DNA from: Bradyrhizobium sp. CCBAU 051011
Lineage (GTDB): Bacteria > Pseudomonadota > Alphaproteobacteria > Rhizobiales > Xanthobacteraceae
Direction: 5' to 3'
DNA: 64,000 nt
Assembly (NCBI RefSeq): GCF_009930815.1
Contig: NZ_CP022222.1
Span: 1,840,501 to 1,904,500, forward strand
In this document: positions 11,612 to 21,019 of the stretch, in pieces
Layout: each line of letters begins with the position of its first letter
Position numbering within the stretch: position 1 is the stretch's first letter
Made by a program: the position numbers and the translations under genes
Notes under the pieces: model-generated
The model's input: the letters and a program-made list of their open reading frames with translations, nothing else
Database searches by the model: none
What the model was told of the DNA's origin: nothing

Positions 11612-11764
11612 CCCCGTAGATGTCTGATCTCCGGAAACGCCCCTACCATTAAGGGCTGGAAAGGTGCTCTCTAAATGATCGGGTATTCTTCACGAAGATT
11701 GCAAACGAGCTCTATTTGACTACTATTTCATCCAGTATCCGGCATAATTTCGAGAGATTCTTTC
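11612..11764. promoter_or_regulatory. acdS/acdR divergent control region
   Basis: The 153 bp between the two divergent starts are clearly more AT-rich than the flanking genes. In known systems AcdR, an Lrp-type protein, binds here to activate acdS. I see no clean consensus promoter; the call rests on the gene arrangement. Confidence 0.5.
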
Positions 11765-12229
11765 ATGGCCGGCAGGCTGGACCGTATCGACCTTAAGATA
11801 TTGCGTTTGCTACAAAATAGCGGCCGGCTGACCAACGCCGAGCTGGCCGAAATGGCCGGCGTCAGCGCCGCCACCTGTCACCGCCGTACCCAGCGCCTGT
11901 TCGACGAGGGCTATATCGCCCAGGTCAGGGCGATGGTGGCGCCGCGCAAGGTTGGCAAGGGTGCACTGGTCATGGTCGGCGTCGTGCTCGACCGCTCCAC
12001 GCCTGAAAGCTTTGCCGCCTTCGAGCGGGCGGTCGCGCAACTGAAATTCGTGCTGGACTGCCATCTGGTGGCGGGCGATTTCGACTATTTCCTCAAGATC
12101 CGCGTCGGCGACATGGAGGATTTCAACCGCATCCACGGCGACCAATTGATCGCGCTGCCAGGCGTCCGCCAGACCCGGACCTTCTTCGTCATGAAGGAAG
12201 TGGTCGACAACGCTCCGCTCGATTTCTGA
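11765..12229 (+). CDS. acdR: Lrp/AsnC-family regulator of ACC deaminase
   Basis: A 154-aa regulator: an N-terminal helix-turn-helix (about residues 5-55, with LTNAELAEMAGVSAATCHRR) and a C-terminal RAM ligand-binding domain with the usual GDFDYFLKI core. It is divergent from acdS, which is the known acdR position. Expected role: sensing ACC or leucine and switching on acdS. The Lrp family is certain; the acdR name rests on position. Confidence 0.85.
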   Translation: MAGRLDRIDLKILRLLQNSGRLTNAELAEMAGVSAATCHRRTQRLFDEGYIAQVRAMVAPRKVGKGALVMVGVVLDRSTPESFAAFERAVAQLKFVLDCHLVAGDFDYFLKIRVGDMEDFNRIHGDQLIALPGVRQTRTFFVMKEVVDNAPLDF

Positions 12230-12295
12230 TGGGAAGCCAGTCGCGGAACTGGCGAGATGCTGGTCACATCGCACGCCATGTTCTATCAACCGGGC

Positions 12296-12871
12296 ATGAT
12301 CAGAAAGCTTTGCCGGCGGGCTTTGGCGCTTGCCACCATTTTTATTGCGCCGCCGGCCTTCGCCTCGGACGAACTGCAGCGGCAAGAGCCCGATACCGTC
12401 ATCTTCGCGATGATGTCCGGCAAGTGCGCTACGCTCAAGGTCGCGGGCCGGGATTTTGGCTGCCGGGCCGTGGCCTTCTTCCAGACCGAGGAAGGCAGGG
12501 CGAATTTTACCGTGGCGCTCGACGACCCCGGCGACGACAGCCACATCATCACGTTTTCCGGCGACAACGGGCGAAGGCCGGAGGCCAATCTGTACGAACT
12601 GCCGATCGACCGGATGCTGCTGAAATCCAAGGACCGGCCCAAGGCCGATGGCCTGCCGGTGCCGTCAGTCGAATCGACCGCCGGCCTCTGCAAGCAAGTC
12701 GGCAACTTCGTGACGCTGGAGCTTTCCTCCATCTCCTGCATTGCGGTCGACAGGAACGGCAAGAAGTACGAGCTGCAGTATCAGTCCGACGGCGCGCCGA
12801 TGGCGGTGCGTCGCATCAAGCGGATGCGCGTCGGCAGTCCCGCGGTGTCGCCGTTCGACGACGCCAAATGA
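12296..12871 (+). CDS. secreted hypothetical protein
   Basis: A 191-aa protein not recognised as a known family. Residues 1-21 form a signal peptide (basic MIRKLCRR, hydrophobic core, cleavage after AFA). The mature part has several cysteines (for example in GKCATLK, FGCRAV, GLCKQV, ISCIAV), which suggests two disulfides in the periplasm. ATG 12296 was chosen because it gives the signal peptide; in-frame starts exist upstream at 12257. A GC-rich hairpin follows the stop. Confidence 0.7.
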   Translation: MIRKLCRRALALATIFIAPPAFASDELQRQEPDTVIFAMMSGKCATLKVAGRDFGCRAVAFFQTEEGRANFTVALDDPGDDSHIITFSGDNGRRPEANLYELPIDRMLLKSKDRPKADGLPVPSVESTAGLCKQVGNFVTLELSSISCIAVDRNGKKYELQYQSDGAPMAVRRIKRMRVGSPAVSPFDDAK

Positions 12872-12873
12872 AA

Positions 12874-12901
12874 GGCCGCCGGCGGTAAACCGACGGCGGC
12901 C
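12874..12901 (+). terminator. possible terminator hairpin
   Basis: GGCCGCCG pairs with CGGCGGCC around a 12-base loop, starting three bases after the preceding stop codon. There is no T-run, so intrinsic termination is uncertain. Confidence 0.45.
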
Positions 12902-13015
12902 AGTGTCGATCCACGCATGGCTCGCGACTGCGCGGACAGCGTCAGGCTAGTTCGAAATTCCTCGTAAGGCGTGCAGGCTATCAGTCAAAGTCGAGCGATT
13001 GCCTTCATACCGGCT

Positions 13016-13285
13016 TTACCGTGAGCCACCGCGCTCGCGCCCGCTCCTCATCGGCAGAATCGAGCTCGCGATATCAAACGCGATCGCCCATCTCGGCTTT
13101 TCTTCCTCGTCGCCCGGCACGTTGATTTGAACGCCACCACCATCGCTGACAGTATCGGCCGCAGCCACTACGGCGGCTTCGAGGGCGGCGCCGCGCGAAT
13201 CGTAGACGCCGCCGATCTTGACGTTATCCGCAAACACCGACCAGCCCAGCGGCGCCTTCACGACTTCGAACACCGATCGTTCCAT
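13016..13285 (-). CDS. small hypothetical protein
   Basis: An 89-aa soluble protein with no function I recognise. It starts MERSVFEVVKAPLGWSVFAD and is rich in Ala and acidic residues in the middle. GGAG lies seven bases before the ATG, which supports expression. A second small gene ends 19 bp upstream on the same strand, so the two may form a short operon. The FEVVKAPLGWSVF stretch recalls DUF2188-like small proteins, but this is weak. Confidence 0.6.
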   Translation of the reverse strand: MERSVFEVVKAPLGWSVFADNVKIGGVYDSRGAALEAAVVAAADTVSDGGGVQINVPGDEEEKPRWAIAFDIASSILPMRSGRERGGSR

Positions 13286-13304
13286 TAGGTCTCCTGTATC
13301 GGCT

Positions 13305-13505
13305 TCACCGGTATCGCTTCCGCCCCTCGCCGACGCGGCGAATCCTGGCGAAGGAAGCGTGGTGCCGGGACGCCGGCTTGTCGCCGGCGGTGGCCTTGGT
13401 CCGCCACTCGAAAGCCCGCAACCCCGTCGGCAAATTCACCACCGGTGCCAGCGCGATTTCCTTCCGCACGGCATCGACAATCCGATCGAACTCAACTTCG
13501 CTCAT
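13305..13505 (-). CDS. small hypothetical protein
   Basis: A 66-aa protein starting MSEVEFDRIVDAVRKEIALA, with a basic C-terminal tail. ATG 13505 has GGAG eight bases upstream; the same frame is open to 13583, but without a good ribosome site. It is probably transcribed with the next gene downstream on the minus strand. No family recognised. Confidence 0.45.
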   Translation of the reverse strand: MSEVEFDRIVDAVRKEIALAPVVNLPTGLRAFEWRTKATAGDKPASRHHASFARIRRVGEGRKRYR

Positions 13506-13761
13506 TCGCACGCTCCATTGCGCCAGGCCGGCATTCTGCCGCCAGGACGATAAGAGGGGACCGCGCTGAGCACAGATCGCCATGCAAGTTTGTTGTTTGA
13601 AGGCTCGCCCGCGGTCGCTTCGATGGCAAAAAGAGGCCGAAATCGGGAAGGCTCGAATCGTTCCGTGCGAAACCAGTGGCTCCCGAGGAACCCGCCGGTG
13701 GCCCCCTTGGCCGAACTTGCCCCTTGCGTGCTAGATTCGGCCGCGAATCAGGAGGGTTTGC

Positions 13762-14067
13762 ATGCCGGTAGACAGTGACAGCGCCATTGCGTGGCACCGC
13801 GCCCAGCTCAAGAAGCTTCGTGAGACCTTGAGGAACATCGAGACGACGAGGTTCATGGTGGGCGAGTCCGCCCAGGCAACCAGGACCGGCAAGACCCAGA
13901 AGACAGTTGCCGAGCTCGAACAGAAAATCCGGCAGTCGCAGCACATCATCGCCGCCTATGAGCGGCAGACCCGGCGGCCGCTTGCAACGGACCAGCGCAG
14001 CCTCGCCAGCGTGAGCTGGAGTAGTTGGACTGCCCAGACGGCGCACGGCCGTGGCAATTCGCGGTAA
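13762..14067 (+). CDS. small coiled-coil hypothetical protein
   Basis: A 101-aa, largely helical protein. Two heptad-like stretches (about residues 8-28 and 46-66) suggest a coiled coil; the C-terminal third is Ser/Thr/Arg-rich and probably disordered. A strong ribosome site (CAGGAGGGTTTGC) precedes the ATG, which makes it a likely real gene. No enzyme motif is visible. It stands alone between two minus-strand genes. Confidence 0.6.
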   Translation: MPVDSDSAIAWHRAQLKKLRETLRNIETTRFMVGESAQATRTGKTQKTVAELEQKIRQSQHIIAAYERQTRRPLATDQRSLASVSWSSWTAQTAHGRGNSR

Positions 14068-14214
14068 GCCTTCGCCAGCGTGAGTGCCGCCGGATTAACC
14101 GGCGGGTCTCGCACAAGGTTTCGAACCAGCGGTCACCCTTGGCGCGCAGAGAATGCGCCCACTCATTCGCGGCCGGCCGACGCGGTCGACCCCAACTCCA
14201 TCCAGCGATGGCGC

Positions 14215-14793
14215 TTAGGGATGGTGCCCTCCCTTCGGCGGCCGCGGGCCCCCGACCCGAGAGCAATAGAGGAGATTCTCCCCGTCGTCGTCCCAAGCTT
14301 TGGTCTCAAGGACCGCCTTCCAGCCAAGCTTCGTTTCGTCAAGCTCCAGCACCCGTGGCTTGACCTCAATAAGCGGTGCGGTTTGCACCTCGATTTTCTC
14401 GATCTTCCAATCGTAGACCAGTGCGAGCGCGCCCGGCTGATGCGCCAGCCGCTCGAAGTAGAAGAACGGATCGATCCCGATAGAGATTTTCCCACGCAAC
14501 CAACTTCCCGGTCGCACAGTTGCCGGGGGCTCCCCTTCCTGAAAGACGAGCACACCTACATCAATAACCCACCAATCATTCGCAACGTGGGTAACTCGGC
14601 CGACAATCTCGTCGTCAGCATCTCGGATGCGAATTAGGGCCGGAACCGTCTGGAGGTTCGACTCGAATATCTCCAGCGGCGCCGAGGCGTAAAACTCAAG
14701 GGCGAAAGCCGCCTTCATACCCCGTGCAAAATCGCCGTAGTTGCCGTCCTGGATTATCCATGAATGGAGCCCTACAACCAGGGTATCAGCCAT
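14215..14793 (-). CDS. hypothetical protein
   Basis: A 192-aa soluble protein, not recognised. It begins MADTLVVGLHSWIIQDGNYG and is rich in aromatic residues and beta-forming stretches (WWVIDVGVLVFQEG, DPFFYFERLA). Its end, GGPRPPKGGHHP, is a flexible tail. ATG 14793 has GGAG six bases upstream; a GTG two codons earlier is less likely. The repeated W/D pattern could suit an immunity or sensor-like protein, but nothing in the neighbourhood supports a job. Confidence 0.55.
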   Translation of the reverse strand: MADTLVVGLHSWIIQDGNYGDFARGMKAAFALEFYASAPLEIFESNLQTVPALIRIRDADDEIVGRVTHVANDWWVIDVGVLVFQEGEPPATVRPGSWLRGKISIGIDPFFYFERLAHQPGALALVYDWKIEKIEVQTAPLIEVKPRVLELDETKLGWKAVLETKAWDDDGENLLYCSRVGGPRPPKGGHHP

Positions 14794-14892
14794 CTGCACT
14801 CCGGCCTTGCTTGGGTCTAAGAACTTTCCTTGAGCTCCCGAGGCAAAAACCAGCTAAGGGCTCCCAAGAGCGAAACGGCGCCACCGCGGCCT

Positions 14893-16158
14893 TCATCCCG
14901 CGTTCTTCGTCATCTCTTTTTCTCTCGCCTTGGCCTTGCACGAAATCAAGAATGTAAACGCCCGCGCGTTGCGCGCGATGTCGGCCGTCTTCAGCTCGGC
15001 CCTGGCGTCGGAGATCTGATATGGCACCACGCTGTTGTCGAGAAAATCCCGTAAAGCGCCCATCTTGATGGCGAAGTTGATGTTCTCGGGAATGTTGCCG
15101 GTTGCCCGCGCGAACCTGAATGCATTCAGCTTGGCGGCGACGACGCCGACCACGTCGCCGCTCGAGGCCAGCAACGGTCCCCCGCTGTTGCCGGGCTGAA
15201 CGGCCGCGCTGATCTGCAGAAAGCGCGTATCGTTCAGGATGCCGCTGAGCGAGCTCACGATCCCGGTCGTCACCGTGAAATCGGACGTCAGCAGTCCATG
15301 AAAGGGATAGCCGATCGCCACCACGCTGTCGCCGGACTGGATCGCCTTGTCGCGGATTTTGGTAACGTCCTTGAACGAGCCGGTCACCTGCAGCAGCGCC
15401 AGGTCGTTGGTCTCATCGCTCGACACCAGGCGCAGTTTGGCGGACGCCTCGCCGGACAGATTGCCCTGGATATCGCCGACGCAGCCCTGCACGACGTGGG
15501 CGTTGGTGACGAGGTGCCCGTTCGTGCTCACCAGGAAGCCGGTGCCGGTCTGGTCAAGCAGCCTGTCGGGCTTGGCCGGCGCAGCATCCGGCGCCGCCGC
15601 TGCGGCGATCGGCTTAGCCACGGGAAGGACCGAGAGATCGCCGGCACTGGCCAATCCCGACTGCTTGATCTTGGCAACACAGTTCGCCAGCACCGGCAAG
15701 AGCTGTCCGGTCTGGTCGAGGTTGAACTGGAAGAGCTGCCCCTGCGTATAGGCGGTCATGGCCTTCGCCCGCCGGAACTGGCCGATCAGCGAGGAATTGT
15801 TCGGCATCGGCACGCGAACCAGCTTGTCGGCGATCGGGATGCCATGAACGTTGAACGGTTGCTGGCCGTCGAATGTCAGGGTCAGCGGAAAGGCCTGCCC
15901 GGTCGTGAGCCGCCATTCTTCATGCATGAAGCCGAGGCTCCAGCCGCCGGTGTGATCGATCATCACCAGAAAATAGACGCCGCTGGCGTACGAAGCGCCT
16001 GCCGCACAGTGCGAGAACGATCCGGTCTGGTCGTTGGTGTAGGCCCCGCCCTTCCAGTTGCCGACGCTGATCGAACCATAGGGTCCGCGCGCATGCGCAT
16101 TCGCACTGGCAAAAATCGTACACAACAAAGCTGCAACCGCAGCAGCACGGCATTTCAT
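14893..16158 (-). CDS. secreted trypsin-like (Deg/S1C-type) protease
   Basis: A 421-aa exported protein. Residues 1-22 form a signal peptide ending ANAHA. The N-terminal half (about 25-180) is a domain I do not recognise, apparently rich in beta strands. The C-terminal half is a trypsin-like fold: His in GHLVTNAHVVQGC, Asp in NDLALLQV, Ser in QPGNSGGPLL. No PDZ domain follows, unlike DegP. ATG 16158 has GGGG ten bases upstream; ATG 16164 is also possible. It is divergent from the GT87-like gene. Confidence 0.83.
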   Translation of the reverse strand: MKCRAAAVAALLCTIFASANAHARGPYGSISVGNWKGGAYTNDQTGSFSHCAAGASYASGVYFLVMIDHTGGWSLGFMHEEWRLTTGQAFPLTLTFDGQQPFNVHGIPIADKLVRVPMPNNSSLIGQFRRAKAMTAYTQGQLFQFNLDQTGQLLPVLANCVAKIKQSGLASAGDLSVLPVAKPIAAAAAPDAAPAKPDRLLDQTGTGFLVSTNGHLVTNAHVVQGCVGDIQGNLSGEASAKLRLVSSDETNDLALLQVTGSFKDVTKIRDKAIQSGDSVVAIGYPFHGLLTSDFTVTTGIVSSLSGILNDTRFLQISAAVQPGNSGGPLLASSGDVVGVVAAKLNAFRFARATGNIPENINFAIKMGALRDFLDNSVVPYQISDARAELKTADIARNARAFTFLISCKAKAREKEMTKNAG

Positions 16159-16427
16159 ATGCATATTCCCCACATTCCCAGGGTGAGCATATTTATCTTT
16201 GCAACCGGAGTCTATTTGGACCGGCACGGGGGGGGCCGAAAATTCTCCCGCGGGGTAGCAGGAAAACAGGCTCGCCGTTGGTCACACACGGTGCGGCAGC
16301 GGCGGCCTGAAGCTCACTTCGTTAAGTTCTTTGCCGGATATTCTGCCTATCGTCCCGATCGTCGTAAGATCGAGACCGATTCGCGTCCGCCCGTCGCAAG
16401 GCGGCTCATCGCTTGGCAGGACAACGC

Positions 16428-17666
16428 ATGGACTTGGCACACGGCGGAGGCAACTTCGAGAGGGCCGAGCTGCGTCCGCCTGCGGTCGTGCTGATCCCCG
16501 CCCTGGCGATGTCGTTTTACATTTGGCTGATTCTCGTCACGACCATTCCCTACCCGGGCAAGATCGGGCTCGACTACAATACCCTTGGCACCGACTGGAT
16601 GGTGTTCTACGGCGCGATCCGCTCGGTGCTCGACGGCAATGCGCCGCTGATCTTCGATGGCGATCGCTTCACCGACTTCATCAACACCGCGTTTGCCGGC
16701 TGGCTCTCCGCGCCGCTGGAATTCCGGCCATGGGCCTATCCGCCGAGCTTTCTCTTGATCCTGCTGCCGTTTGCGCCGTTGGGTTTCTTCGGCTCCTATG
16801 TGGCATTTCAGATCGCGACCGCCGCCGCGCTGGCGGTAGCGCTGCGCGCGTCCGCGGCAAAGAGCCTGCCATCAGGCGCCCTGCTTGCAGCCGTGCTGAT
16901 TTGCCCGGCATCTGCCATCAATGCGATCAACGGTCAGGCCGCCTTTCTGGTCGCAGCCCTGATTGTCGGCGGATTTTCCCTTCTCAAGCGGCGCCCTTAC
17001 CTGGGCGGATTGGTGTTGGGACTGCTGACGTTCAAACCTCAATTCTGCGTCCTGGTTCCGATCGCACTCGTCGCCGCCGGGCAGTGGCGCGCGTTTTTGG
17101 CATCGGGCCTGTCTGCGCTCGCCATGATGATCGCGAGCGGACTGGTTTTCGGATGGGACCTGTGGCTGCGCTGGCTTCCCCTCATCCTCGAAAATCTCAA
17201 CAGCCCGAACCCGAAATGGATCGAGTACGGCCGCATGTGGGGCCACAGCGTCTATACCTGTGCGGTTCTGCTCGGCGCGCCGCAACGGCTGGCGTCGTGG
17301 ATTCAGCTGCTCGCTACGTTGGGCGCGGCCATATCCGTCGTCATCGCTTTCCGGTCGAGGTTGGGGATGCCGGAAAAGATCGCGGTTTTTCTCGCCGCCA
17401 CCGTCCTCGCCGCGCCGCATTCCGGCGCCTATGATGGAACGCTATTGGTGATCGCTGCAGCCTTCTGGTTGATGGCCCGGGCCTCTTCCCTACCGCTGTG
17501 GTGCTGGACCCTGGCTTTCATGATCTGGCTGCTGCCGATGCTGAGCCCACCGCTGGTGTTCCCCGTGGGCCGGATCGCCCCGCTTTTGCCCGTGCTGCTG
17601 ATCGTGCTTCTGCTTCGTCCCGCAGGCCCCGCGGAGAGCGTAAAAGCGCCGGTTCCTGCCGGATAG
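16428..17666 (+). CDS. DUF2029 / glycosyltransferase family 87-type membrane protein
   Basis: A 412-aa integral membrane protein with roughly ten hydrophobic segments. The N-terminal region has DYNTLGTDWMVFYGAIRSVL, which fits the Asp-containing first loop of polyprenyl-phosphate-sugar-dependent GT-C enzymes in the DUF2029/GT87 group. Such enzymes add mannose or arabinose from a lipid carrier on the outer face of the membrane. ATG 16428 was chosen; an in-frame start at 16413 adds five residues. No sugar-pathway genes flank it, so its acceptor is unknown. Confidence 0.75.
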   Translation: MDLAHGGGNFERAELRPPAVVLIPALAMSFYIWLILVTTIPYPGKIGLDYNTLGTDWMVFYGAIRSVLDGNAPLIFDGDRFTDFINTAFAGWLSAPLEFRPWAYPPSFLLILLPFAPLGFFGSYVAFQIATAAALAVALRASAAKSLPSGALLAAVLICPASAINAINGQAAFLVAALIVGGFSLLKRRPYLGGLVLGLLTFKPQFCVLVPIALVAAGQWRAFLASGLSALAMMIASGLVFGWDLWLRWLPLILENLNSPNPKWIEYGRMWGHSVYTCAVLLGAPQRLASWIQLLATLGAAISVVIAFRSRLGMPEKIAVFLAATVLAAPHSGAYDGTLLVIAAAFWLMARASSLPLWCWTLAFMIWLLPMLSPPLVFPVGRIAPLLPVLLIVLLLRPAGPAESVKAPVPAG

Positions 17667-17899
17667 CTTTGCGCAGCCCTCTCTGGAACGATGGCACGGA
17701 AATGTCCAGCGGTAGCGACCAAACGCCCCGGTGCCGCCCTCTTTCCAGCCGATCATTTTGATGGATCGCGCCTGGCATCTTGCATACGGTAGGCGTCCCA
17801 TTGCCCTGTCCATTCCGGGCGAACGCCGGAACCAGGAAGGCAAAAACAATCGCGCCGCCGACAGCGGACGCCAATTTGCAATAACCGGAGGAAAATGCC

Positions 17900-18880
17900 G
17901 TGAAGCCAAGAGTTGTCCGGTCCGCCCTGTTTACACTTCTGGCGGTCGTATCCGCCATGGCCGGCCAGGCGCAGGCCCAATCATGGCCGGAGAAACCGAT
18001 CACCTTCATCGTGCCGTTCGCGGCCGGCGGCGGCACCGATGCCTTTGCCCGCCCGCTGGCGGCCCAGCTCGATACGCAACTGGGCAAGCGCGTGCTGATC
18101 GAGAACCGCGCCGGCGCCGGCGGCACGGTCGGCGCCTCCGCTGCGGCGAAGGCTGCTCCCGATGGCTACACCTTCTTCGTGGGCGCGGCGCATCACGCCA
18201 TTGCCCCCTCGCTCTATCCCAGCCTCGATTACAATATCGAGAAGGATTTCATTGCGGTGGCGCTGATCGCGCGTCCGCCGCAGGTGGTTGTCGTCAATCC
18301 GGACAAGGTCGCCGCCAAGACGCTGGCCGAGTTCATCACCTATGCCAAAGCCAATCCCGGCAAGCTGAACTACGGCTCCGCCGGAGCCGGCACCACGCAT
18401 CATCTCGCGGGTGAACTATTCAAGATTTTGACCAAGACCAACATCCAGCACGTCCCCTACCGCGGGGCTGGTCCCGCGATGCAGGATCTCATCGCTGGCC
18501 ATGTGCCTGTTGTGTTCGACGGGCTCGGTTCGTCGGCAGGACCGGTCAGGGCCGGACAGCTCCGTGCCCTCGCCGTCGCCGCGCCAAAGCGGGTGCCAGC
18601 CTTCCCCGATCTTCCGACCGCCGCGGAAGCGGGTCTGGCCGGCTATGAAGTGTCGACCTGGTACGGCCTGTTCGCGCCGAAGAACACGCCGCCGGCGATC
18701 GTCGAACAGATGGTCAAGGAGTTGCAGAAAGCGATGCAGACTCCCGCCATCAAGGAGGCCTGGGAGCGCAATGGCTCCGATGTCCCCGACGTCGCTGGTC
18801 CTGCGTTCGCAAAAATGGTGTCCGCGGAAGTCGAGCGCTGGCGCAAGGTCGTGACCGAGGCGAACGTGAAGCTGGATTAG
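17900..18880 (+). CDS. tripartite tricarboxylate transporter substrate-binding protein (TctC/Bug family)
   Basis: A 326-aa periplasmic binding protein. The start is GTG 17900 with GGAGG nine bases upstream. Residues 1-24 form a signal peptide ending AQAQS. The family signature PITFIVPFAAGGGTDAFAR follows, then the typical ENRAGAGG loop. These proteins capture small carboxylates for TctAB membrane units. No tctA or tctB is nearby, so it is an orphan of the Bug type. Ligand unknown. Confidence 0.9.
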   Translation: MKPRVVRSALFTLLAVVSAMAGQAQAQSWPEKPITFIVPFAAGGGTDAFARPLAAQLDTQLGKRVLIENRAGAGGTVGASAAAKAAPDGYTFFVGAAHHAIAPSLYPSLDYNIEKDFIAVALIARPPQVVVVNPDKVAAKTLAEFITYAKANPGKLNYGSAGAGTTHHLAGELFKILTKTNIQHVPYRGAGPAMQDLIAGHVPVVFDGLGSSAGPVRAGQLRALAVAAPKRVPAFPDLPTAAEAGLAGYEVSTWYGLFAPKNTPPAIVEQMVKELQKAMQTPAIKEAWERNGSDVPDVAGPAFAKMVSAEVERWRKVVTEANVKLD

Positions 18881-18931
18881 CCTGGCGGCCTGGGCGCGGC
18901 ACCGCTTCATCACGCGTCGCCGCGCCAGGCT
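18879..18931. terminator. hairpin between convergent genes
   Basis: AGCCTGGCG pairs with CGCCAGGCT, overlapping the stop of the tctC-like gene and lying just before the end of the TPR gene on the other strand. A two-way terminator is likely from position; there is no T-run. Confidence 0.5.
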
Positions 18932-18937
18932 TGCTGA

Positions 18938-19807
18938 CTAATTGCCGTGGCGTACGCCATAGCGCGTGAAGTCGTCGTCGATCCCGGCCTGGATCGTCCT
19001 TGCCGCGGAGATATCGGCATCGCCGCCGGTCTTGTCACCGCTCTTTAGCCTGGCGAGCCCGCGCCCGTAGAGCGCACTTGCCAGCTTCGGATCTACCCGC
19101 AGCGCCGAACTGAAATCATTGATCGCCGCATCTGCTTGCCCCATCTTCAGGCGGATCAATCCACGCGAGTCATAGGTGGCGGCGTCGTTCGGCCACGACT
19201 GCAGCACCTTGTTGCAGTCGTCGAGCGCTGCTTGCAACGAGCCGAGAATGGCCCGGGTCCAGCAGCGTCCGCTCCACGCGGCTTCCAGATTGGGCTCGAG
19301 GCGGATCGCCTCGTCGTAGTCCCGTGCGGCGCGATCGTACTCGTGCTTTTTCAGGTAGACCCTGGCACGGTTCGCGAAGGCCCTGCCGTAGTTCGGATTG
19401 AGCTTGATCGCCTGATCGAAAGATTTGATGGCGAGGTCGTATTCGCCTTTCGTCAGGTAAGCCGCGCCGCGGTTGTTGAAGGGCTTGGCATAAGTCGCAT
19501 CGAGCTTGATCGATTGCTCGAAATCCAGCAGAGCGCGGTCAATGTCTCCGCTTGCCGTATGGGCATTGCCACGATTGTTATAGGCAATTGCAAGAGCCGT
19601 CGTCGTAGCTTGACCAGACTCGATGAGCGCCGTGCAGCCTTTGATGCGGATTGCAAACGACGTGCGATCCGAGCCGTTGCACAGCGCGATGTTCTCGATA
19701 TAGTCGCTCTTCTTGGGGCTCTGCGCGGCAGCCAGAGACCCGAGCAGCAGCAAGGCAAGAGCCGACGCGAGGCCCTGGATGACGCGCCCGCTCGCACCGA
19801 CTTTCAT
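18938..19807 (-). CDS. secreted tetratricopeptide-repeat protein
   Basis: A 289-aa periplasmic protein. The signal peptide covers about residues 1-28 (ending SLAAAQS). From about residue 70 there are at least six TPR units, recognisable as NNRGNAHTASGDIDRALLDF, FNNRGAAYLTKGEYDLAIKS and AFANRARVYLKKHEYDRAAR. TPR arrays hold partner proteins. GGGAG lies close upstream of ATG 19807. It sits next to the FecR-domain gene on the same strand, 94 bp downstream of it. No enzymatic part. Confidence 0.85.
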   Translation of the reverse strand: MKVGASGRVIQGLASALALLLLGSLAAAQSPKKSDYIENIALCNGSDRTSFAIRIKGCTALIESGQATTTALAIAYNNRGNAHTASGDIDRALLDFEQSIKLDATYAKPFNNRGAAYLTKGEYDLAIKSFDQAIKLNPNYGRAFANRARVYLKKHEYDRAARDYDEAIRLEPNLEAAWSGRCWTRAILGSLQAALDDCNKVLQSWPNDAATYDSRGLIRLKMGQADAAINDFSSALRVDPKLASALYGRGLARLKSGDKTGGDADISAARTIQAGIDDDFTRYGVRHGN

Positions 19808-19901
19808 GTCAGACTCCCCGATCCTAGCACCAGCGAATGAGCAACCGTCGAAATGAGTTTCCGGACCTGGTTGGCCGACAATTCCCGCGCCGCGAACGGG
19901 C

Positions 19902-20549
19902 CTAGCACCCCCGGCATATGTTCAGATTTGATTTTGGAGGCGGCTTTTGATCGGGTTGCTGCGCCGCCGGTGCGCCGGGCTTTCGCGGGCCCTTGCTCTT
20001 GCCTTCTTCAATGAGGGTGGAAAATCTGACTGTCCCGTCATCCGAAATCTCGACGCGTGGCGTGGTGCCTCGAACACCCATGGTCGCGACCGGAGTGTCG
20101 ATCTTCATGTCGCCGGTCTTCGCGACTTTACCTGCGATAAAGGTGAAGGTTCCCTTGGTCAGACTGAACACGGTCGAGTTGGATAGACTTTTTGGGTCGT
20201 ACACGAACTCGTCCAAAGCCATGCGCGCATTGTTCGACAGATTGAAGGACGAGCCATCGGTGAAGTTGATGCCGACCCGGCCGTCGGCGCCGGTTGCAAC
20301 GATATCGCCCTGATAGACGAGATCGCCCTCTTTCGCCTGACCAGCCGGACCTGAGGTGCTCGCCTGAACCACCACCGCATTCGCGCGTTCAATCGTGACC
20401 GAACCTGTGGCAACAACAACTTTTCCAATTGGTTTTGCCACGACATCCTGAACGGCGGGCCTGACTTGCGCGTGAGCTGGCGCGACGAAAAGCCCGCCTG
20501 TCGCCAGAACGGCGCCTGTCACCAATGCGGCAATCGCATGCGTGCACAT
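19902..20549 (-). CDS. secreted FecR-domain protein
   Basis: A 215-aa exported protein: signal peptide to about residue 27 (ending AHA), then a FecR domain (about 40-165) with GDLVYQGDIVATGADGRVGI and the later PVATMGVRGTTPRVEI. Outside classical iron signalling, FecR domains occur in surface and envelope proteins. The C-terminal 45 residues are Lys/Pro/Gln-rich and end NICRGC, a CxxC pair at the very end. It has no transmembrane anti-sigma portion. It is divergent from the VCBS-repeat gene across 470 bp, which suggests shared control. Confidence 0.85.
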   Translation of the reverse strand: MCTHAIAALVTGAVLATGGLFVAPAHAQVRPAVQDVVAKPIGKVVVATGSVTIERANAVVVQASTSGPAGQAKEGDLVYQGDIVATGADGRVGINFTDGSSFNLSNNARMALDEFVYDPKSLSNSTVFSLTKGTFTFIAGKVAKTGDMKIDTPVATMGVRGTTPRVEISDDGTVRFSTLIEEGKSKGPRKPGAPAAQQPDQKPPPKSNLNICRGC

Positions 20550-21019
20550 GATCCCCCCTTCCTGAGAAGATCTTGTCTGAGATAACGCTCACGGGCTCTT
20601 TGAACGCCGGTCGGCAGCGACATTAAACCCGATGTCCGGGGAAGACATCATCTCTCCTTCGCTCGAAAGGATTACTCCTTTTGAGCCTAAAGCCTAATGC
20701 CCGTGGATTGGCTAACTTGAAGCAGGAACTCTCGGCTCCGGCCGCCCGGCCGGCAGCAGCGCGATTATTTGACTTCATGGGCCTCGACAAGGCCAGCCGT
20801 TGAAAATCGCACGGGGTAAGTTGCAAACGGGGTTGGGCCATGCTGGTCGGGTCCCACGCCGGGACTGGGGATGAACGTAAGGCCGCTGTGGCCCCGCCTC
20901 CCCGCATCGGCAACGTTCAGACTGCGGCCGGGTTCGGCACCCTCGAGGGCGCGCCCTGCGCCGCCGCTCAAGTCGCGGATGGTAATCTGCGAAGCCGGGC
21001 TCGTGCCGGCAGGTTTGGC
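20550..21019. other. 470-bp divergent intergenic region between FecR and VCBS genes
   Basis: No convincing gene or RNA was found. An in-frame ATG at 20840 could lengthen the VCBS protein by 60 residues, but that leader is not a signal peptide. The length suggests a regulated divergent promoter, possibly with a long leader on the VCBS transcript. Confidence 0.5.
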
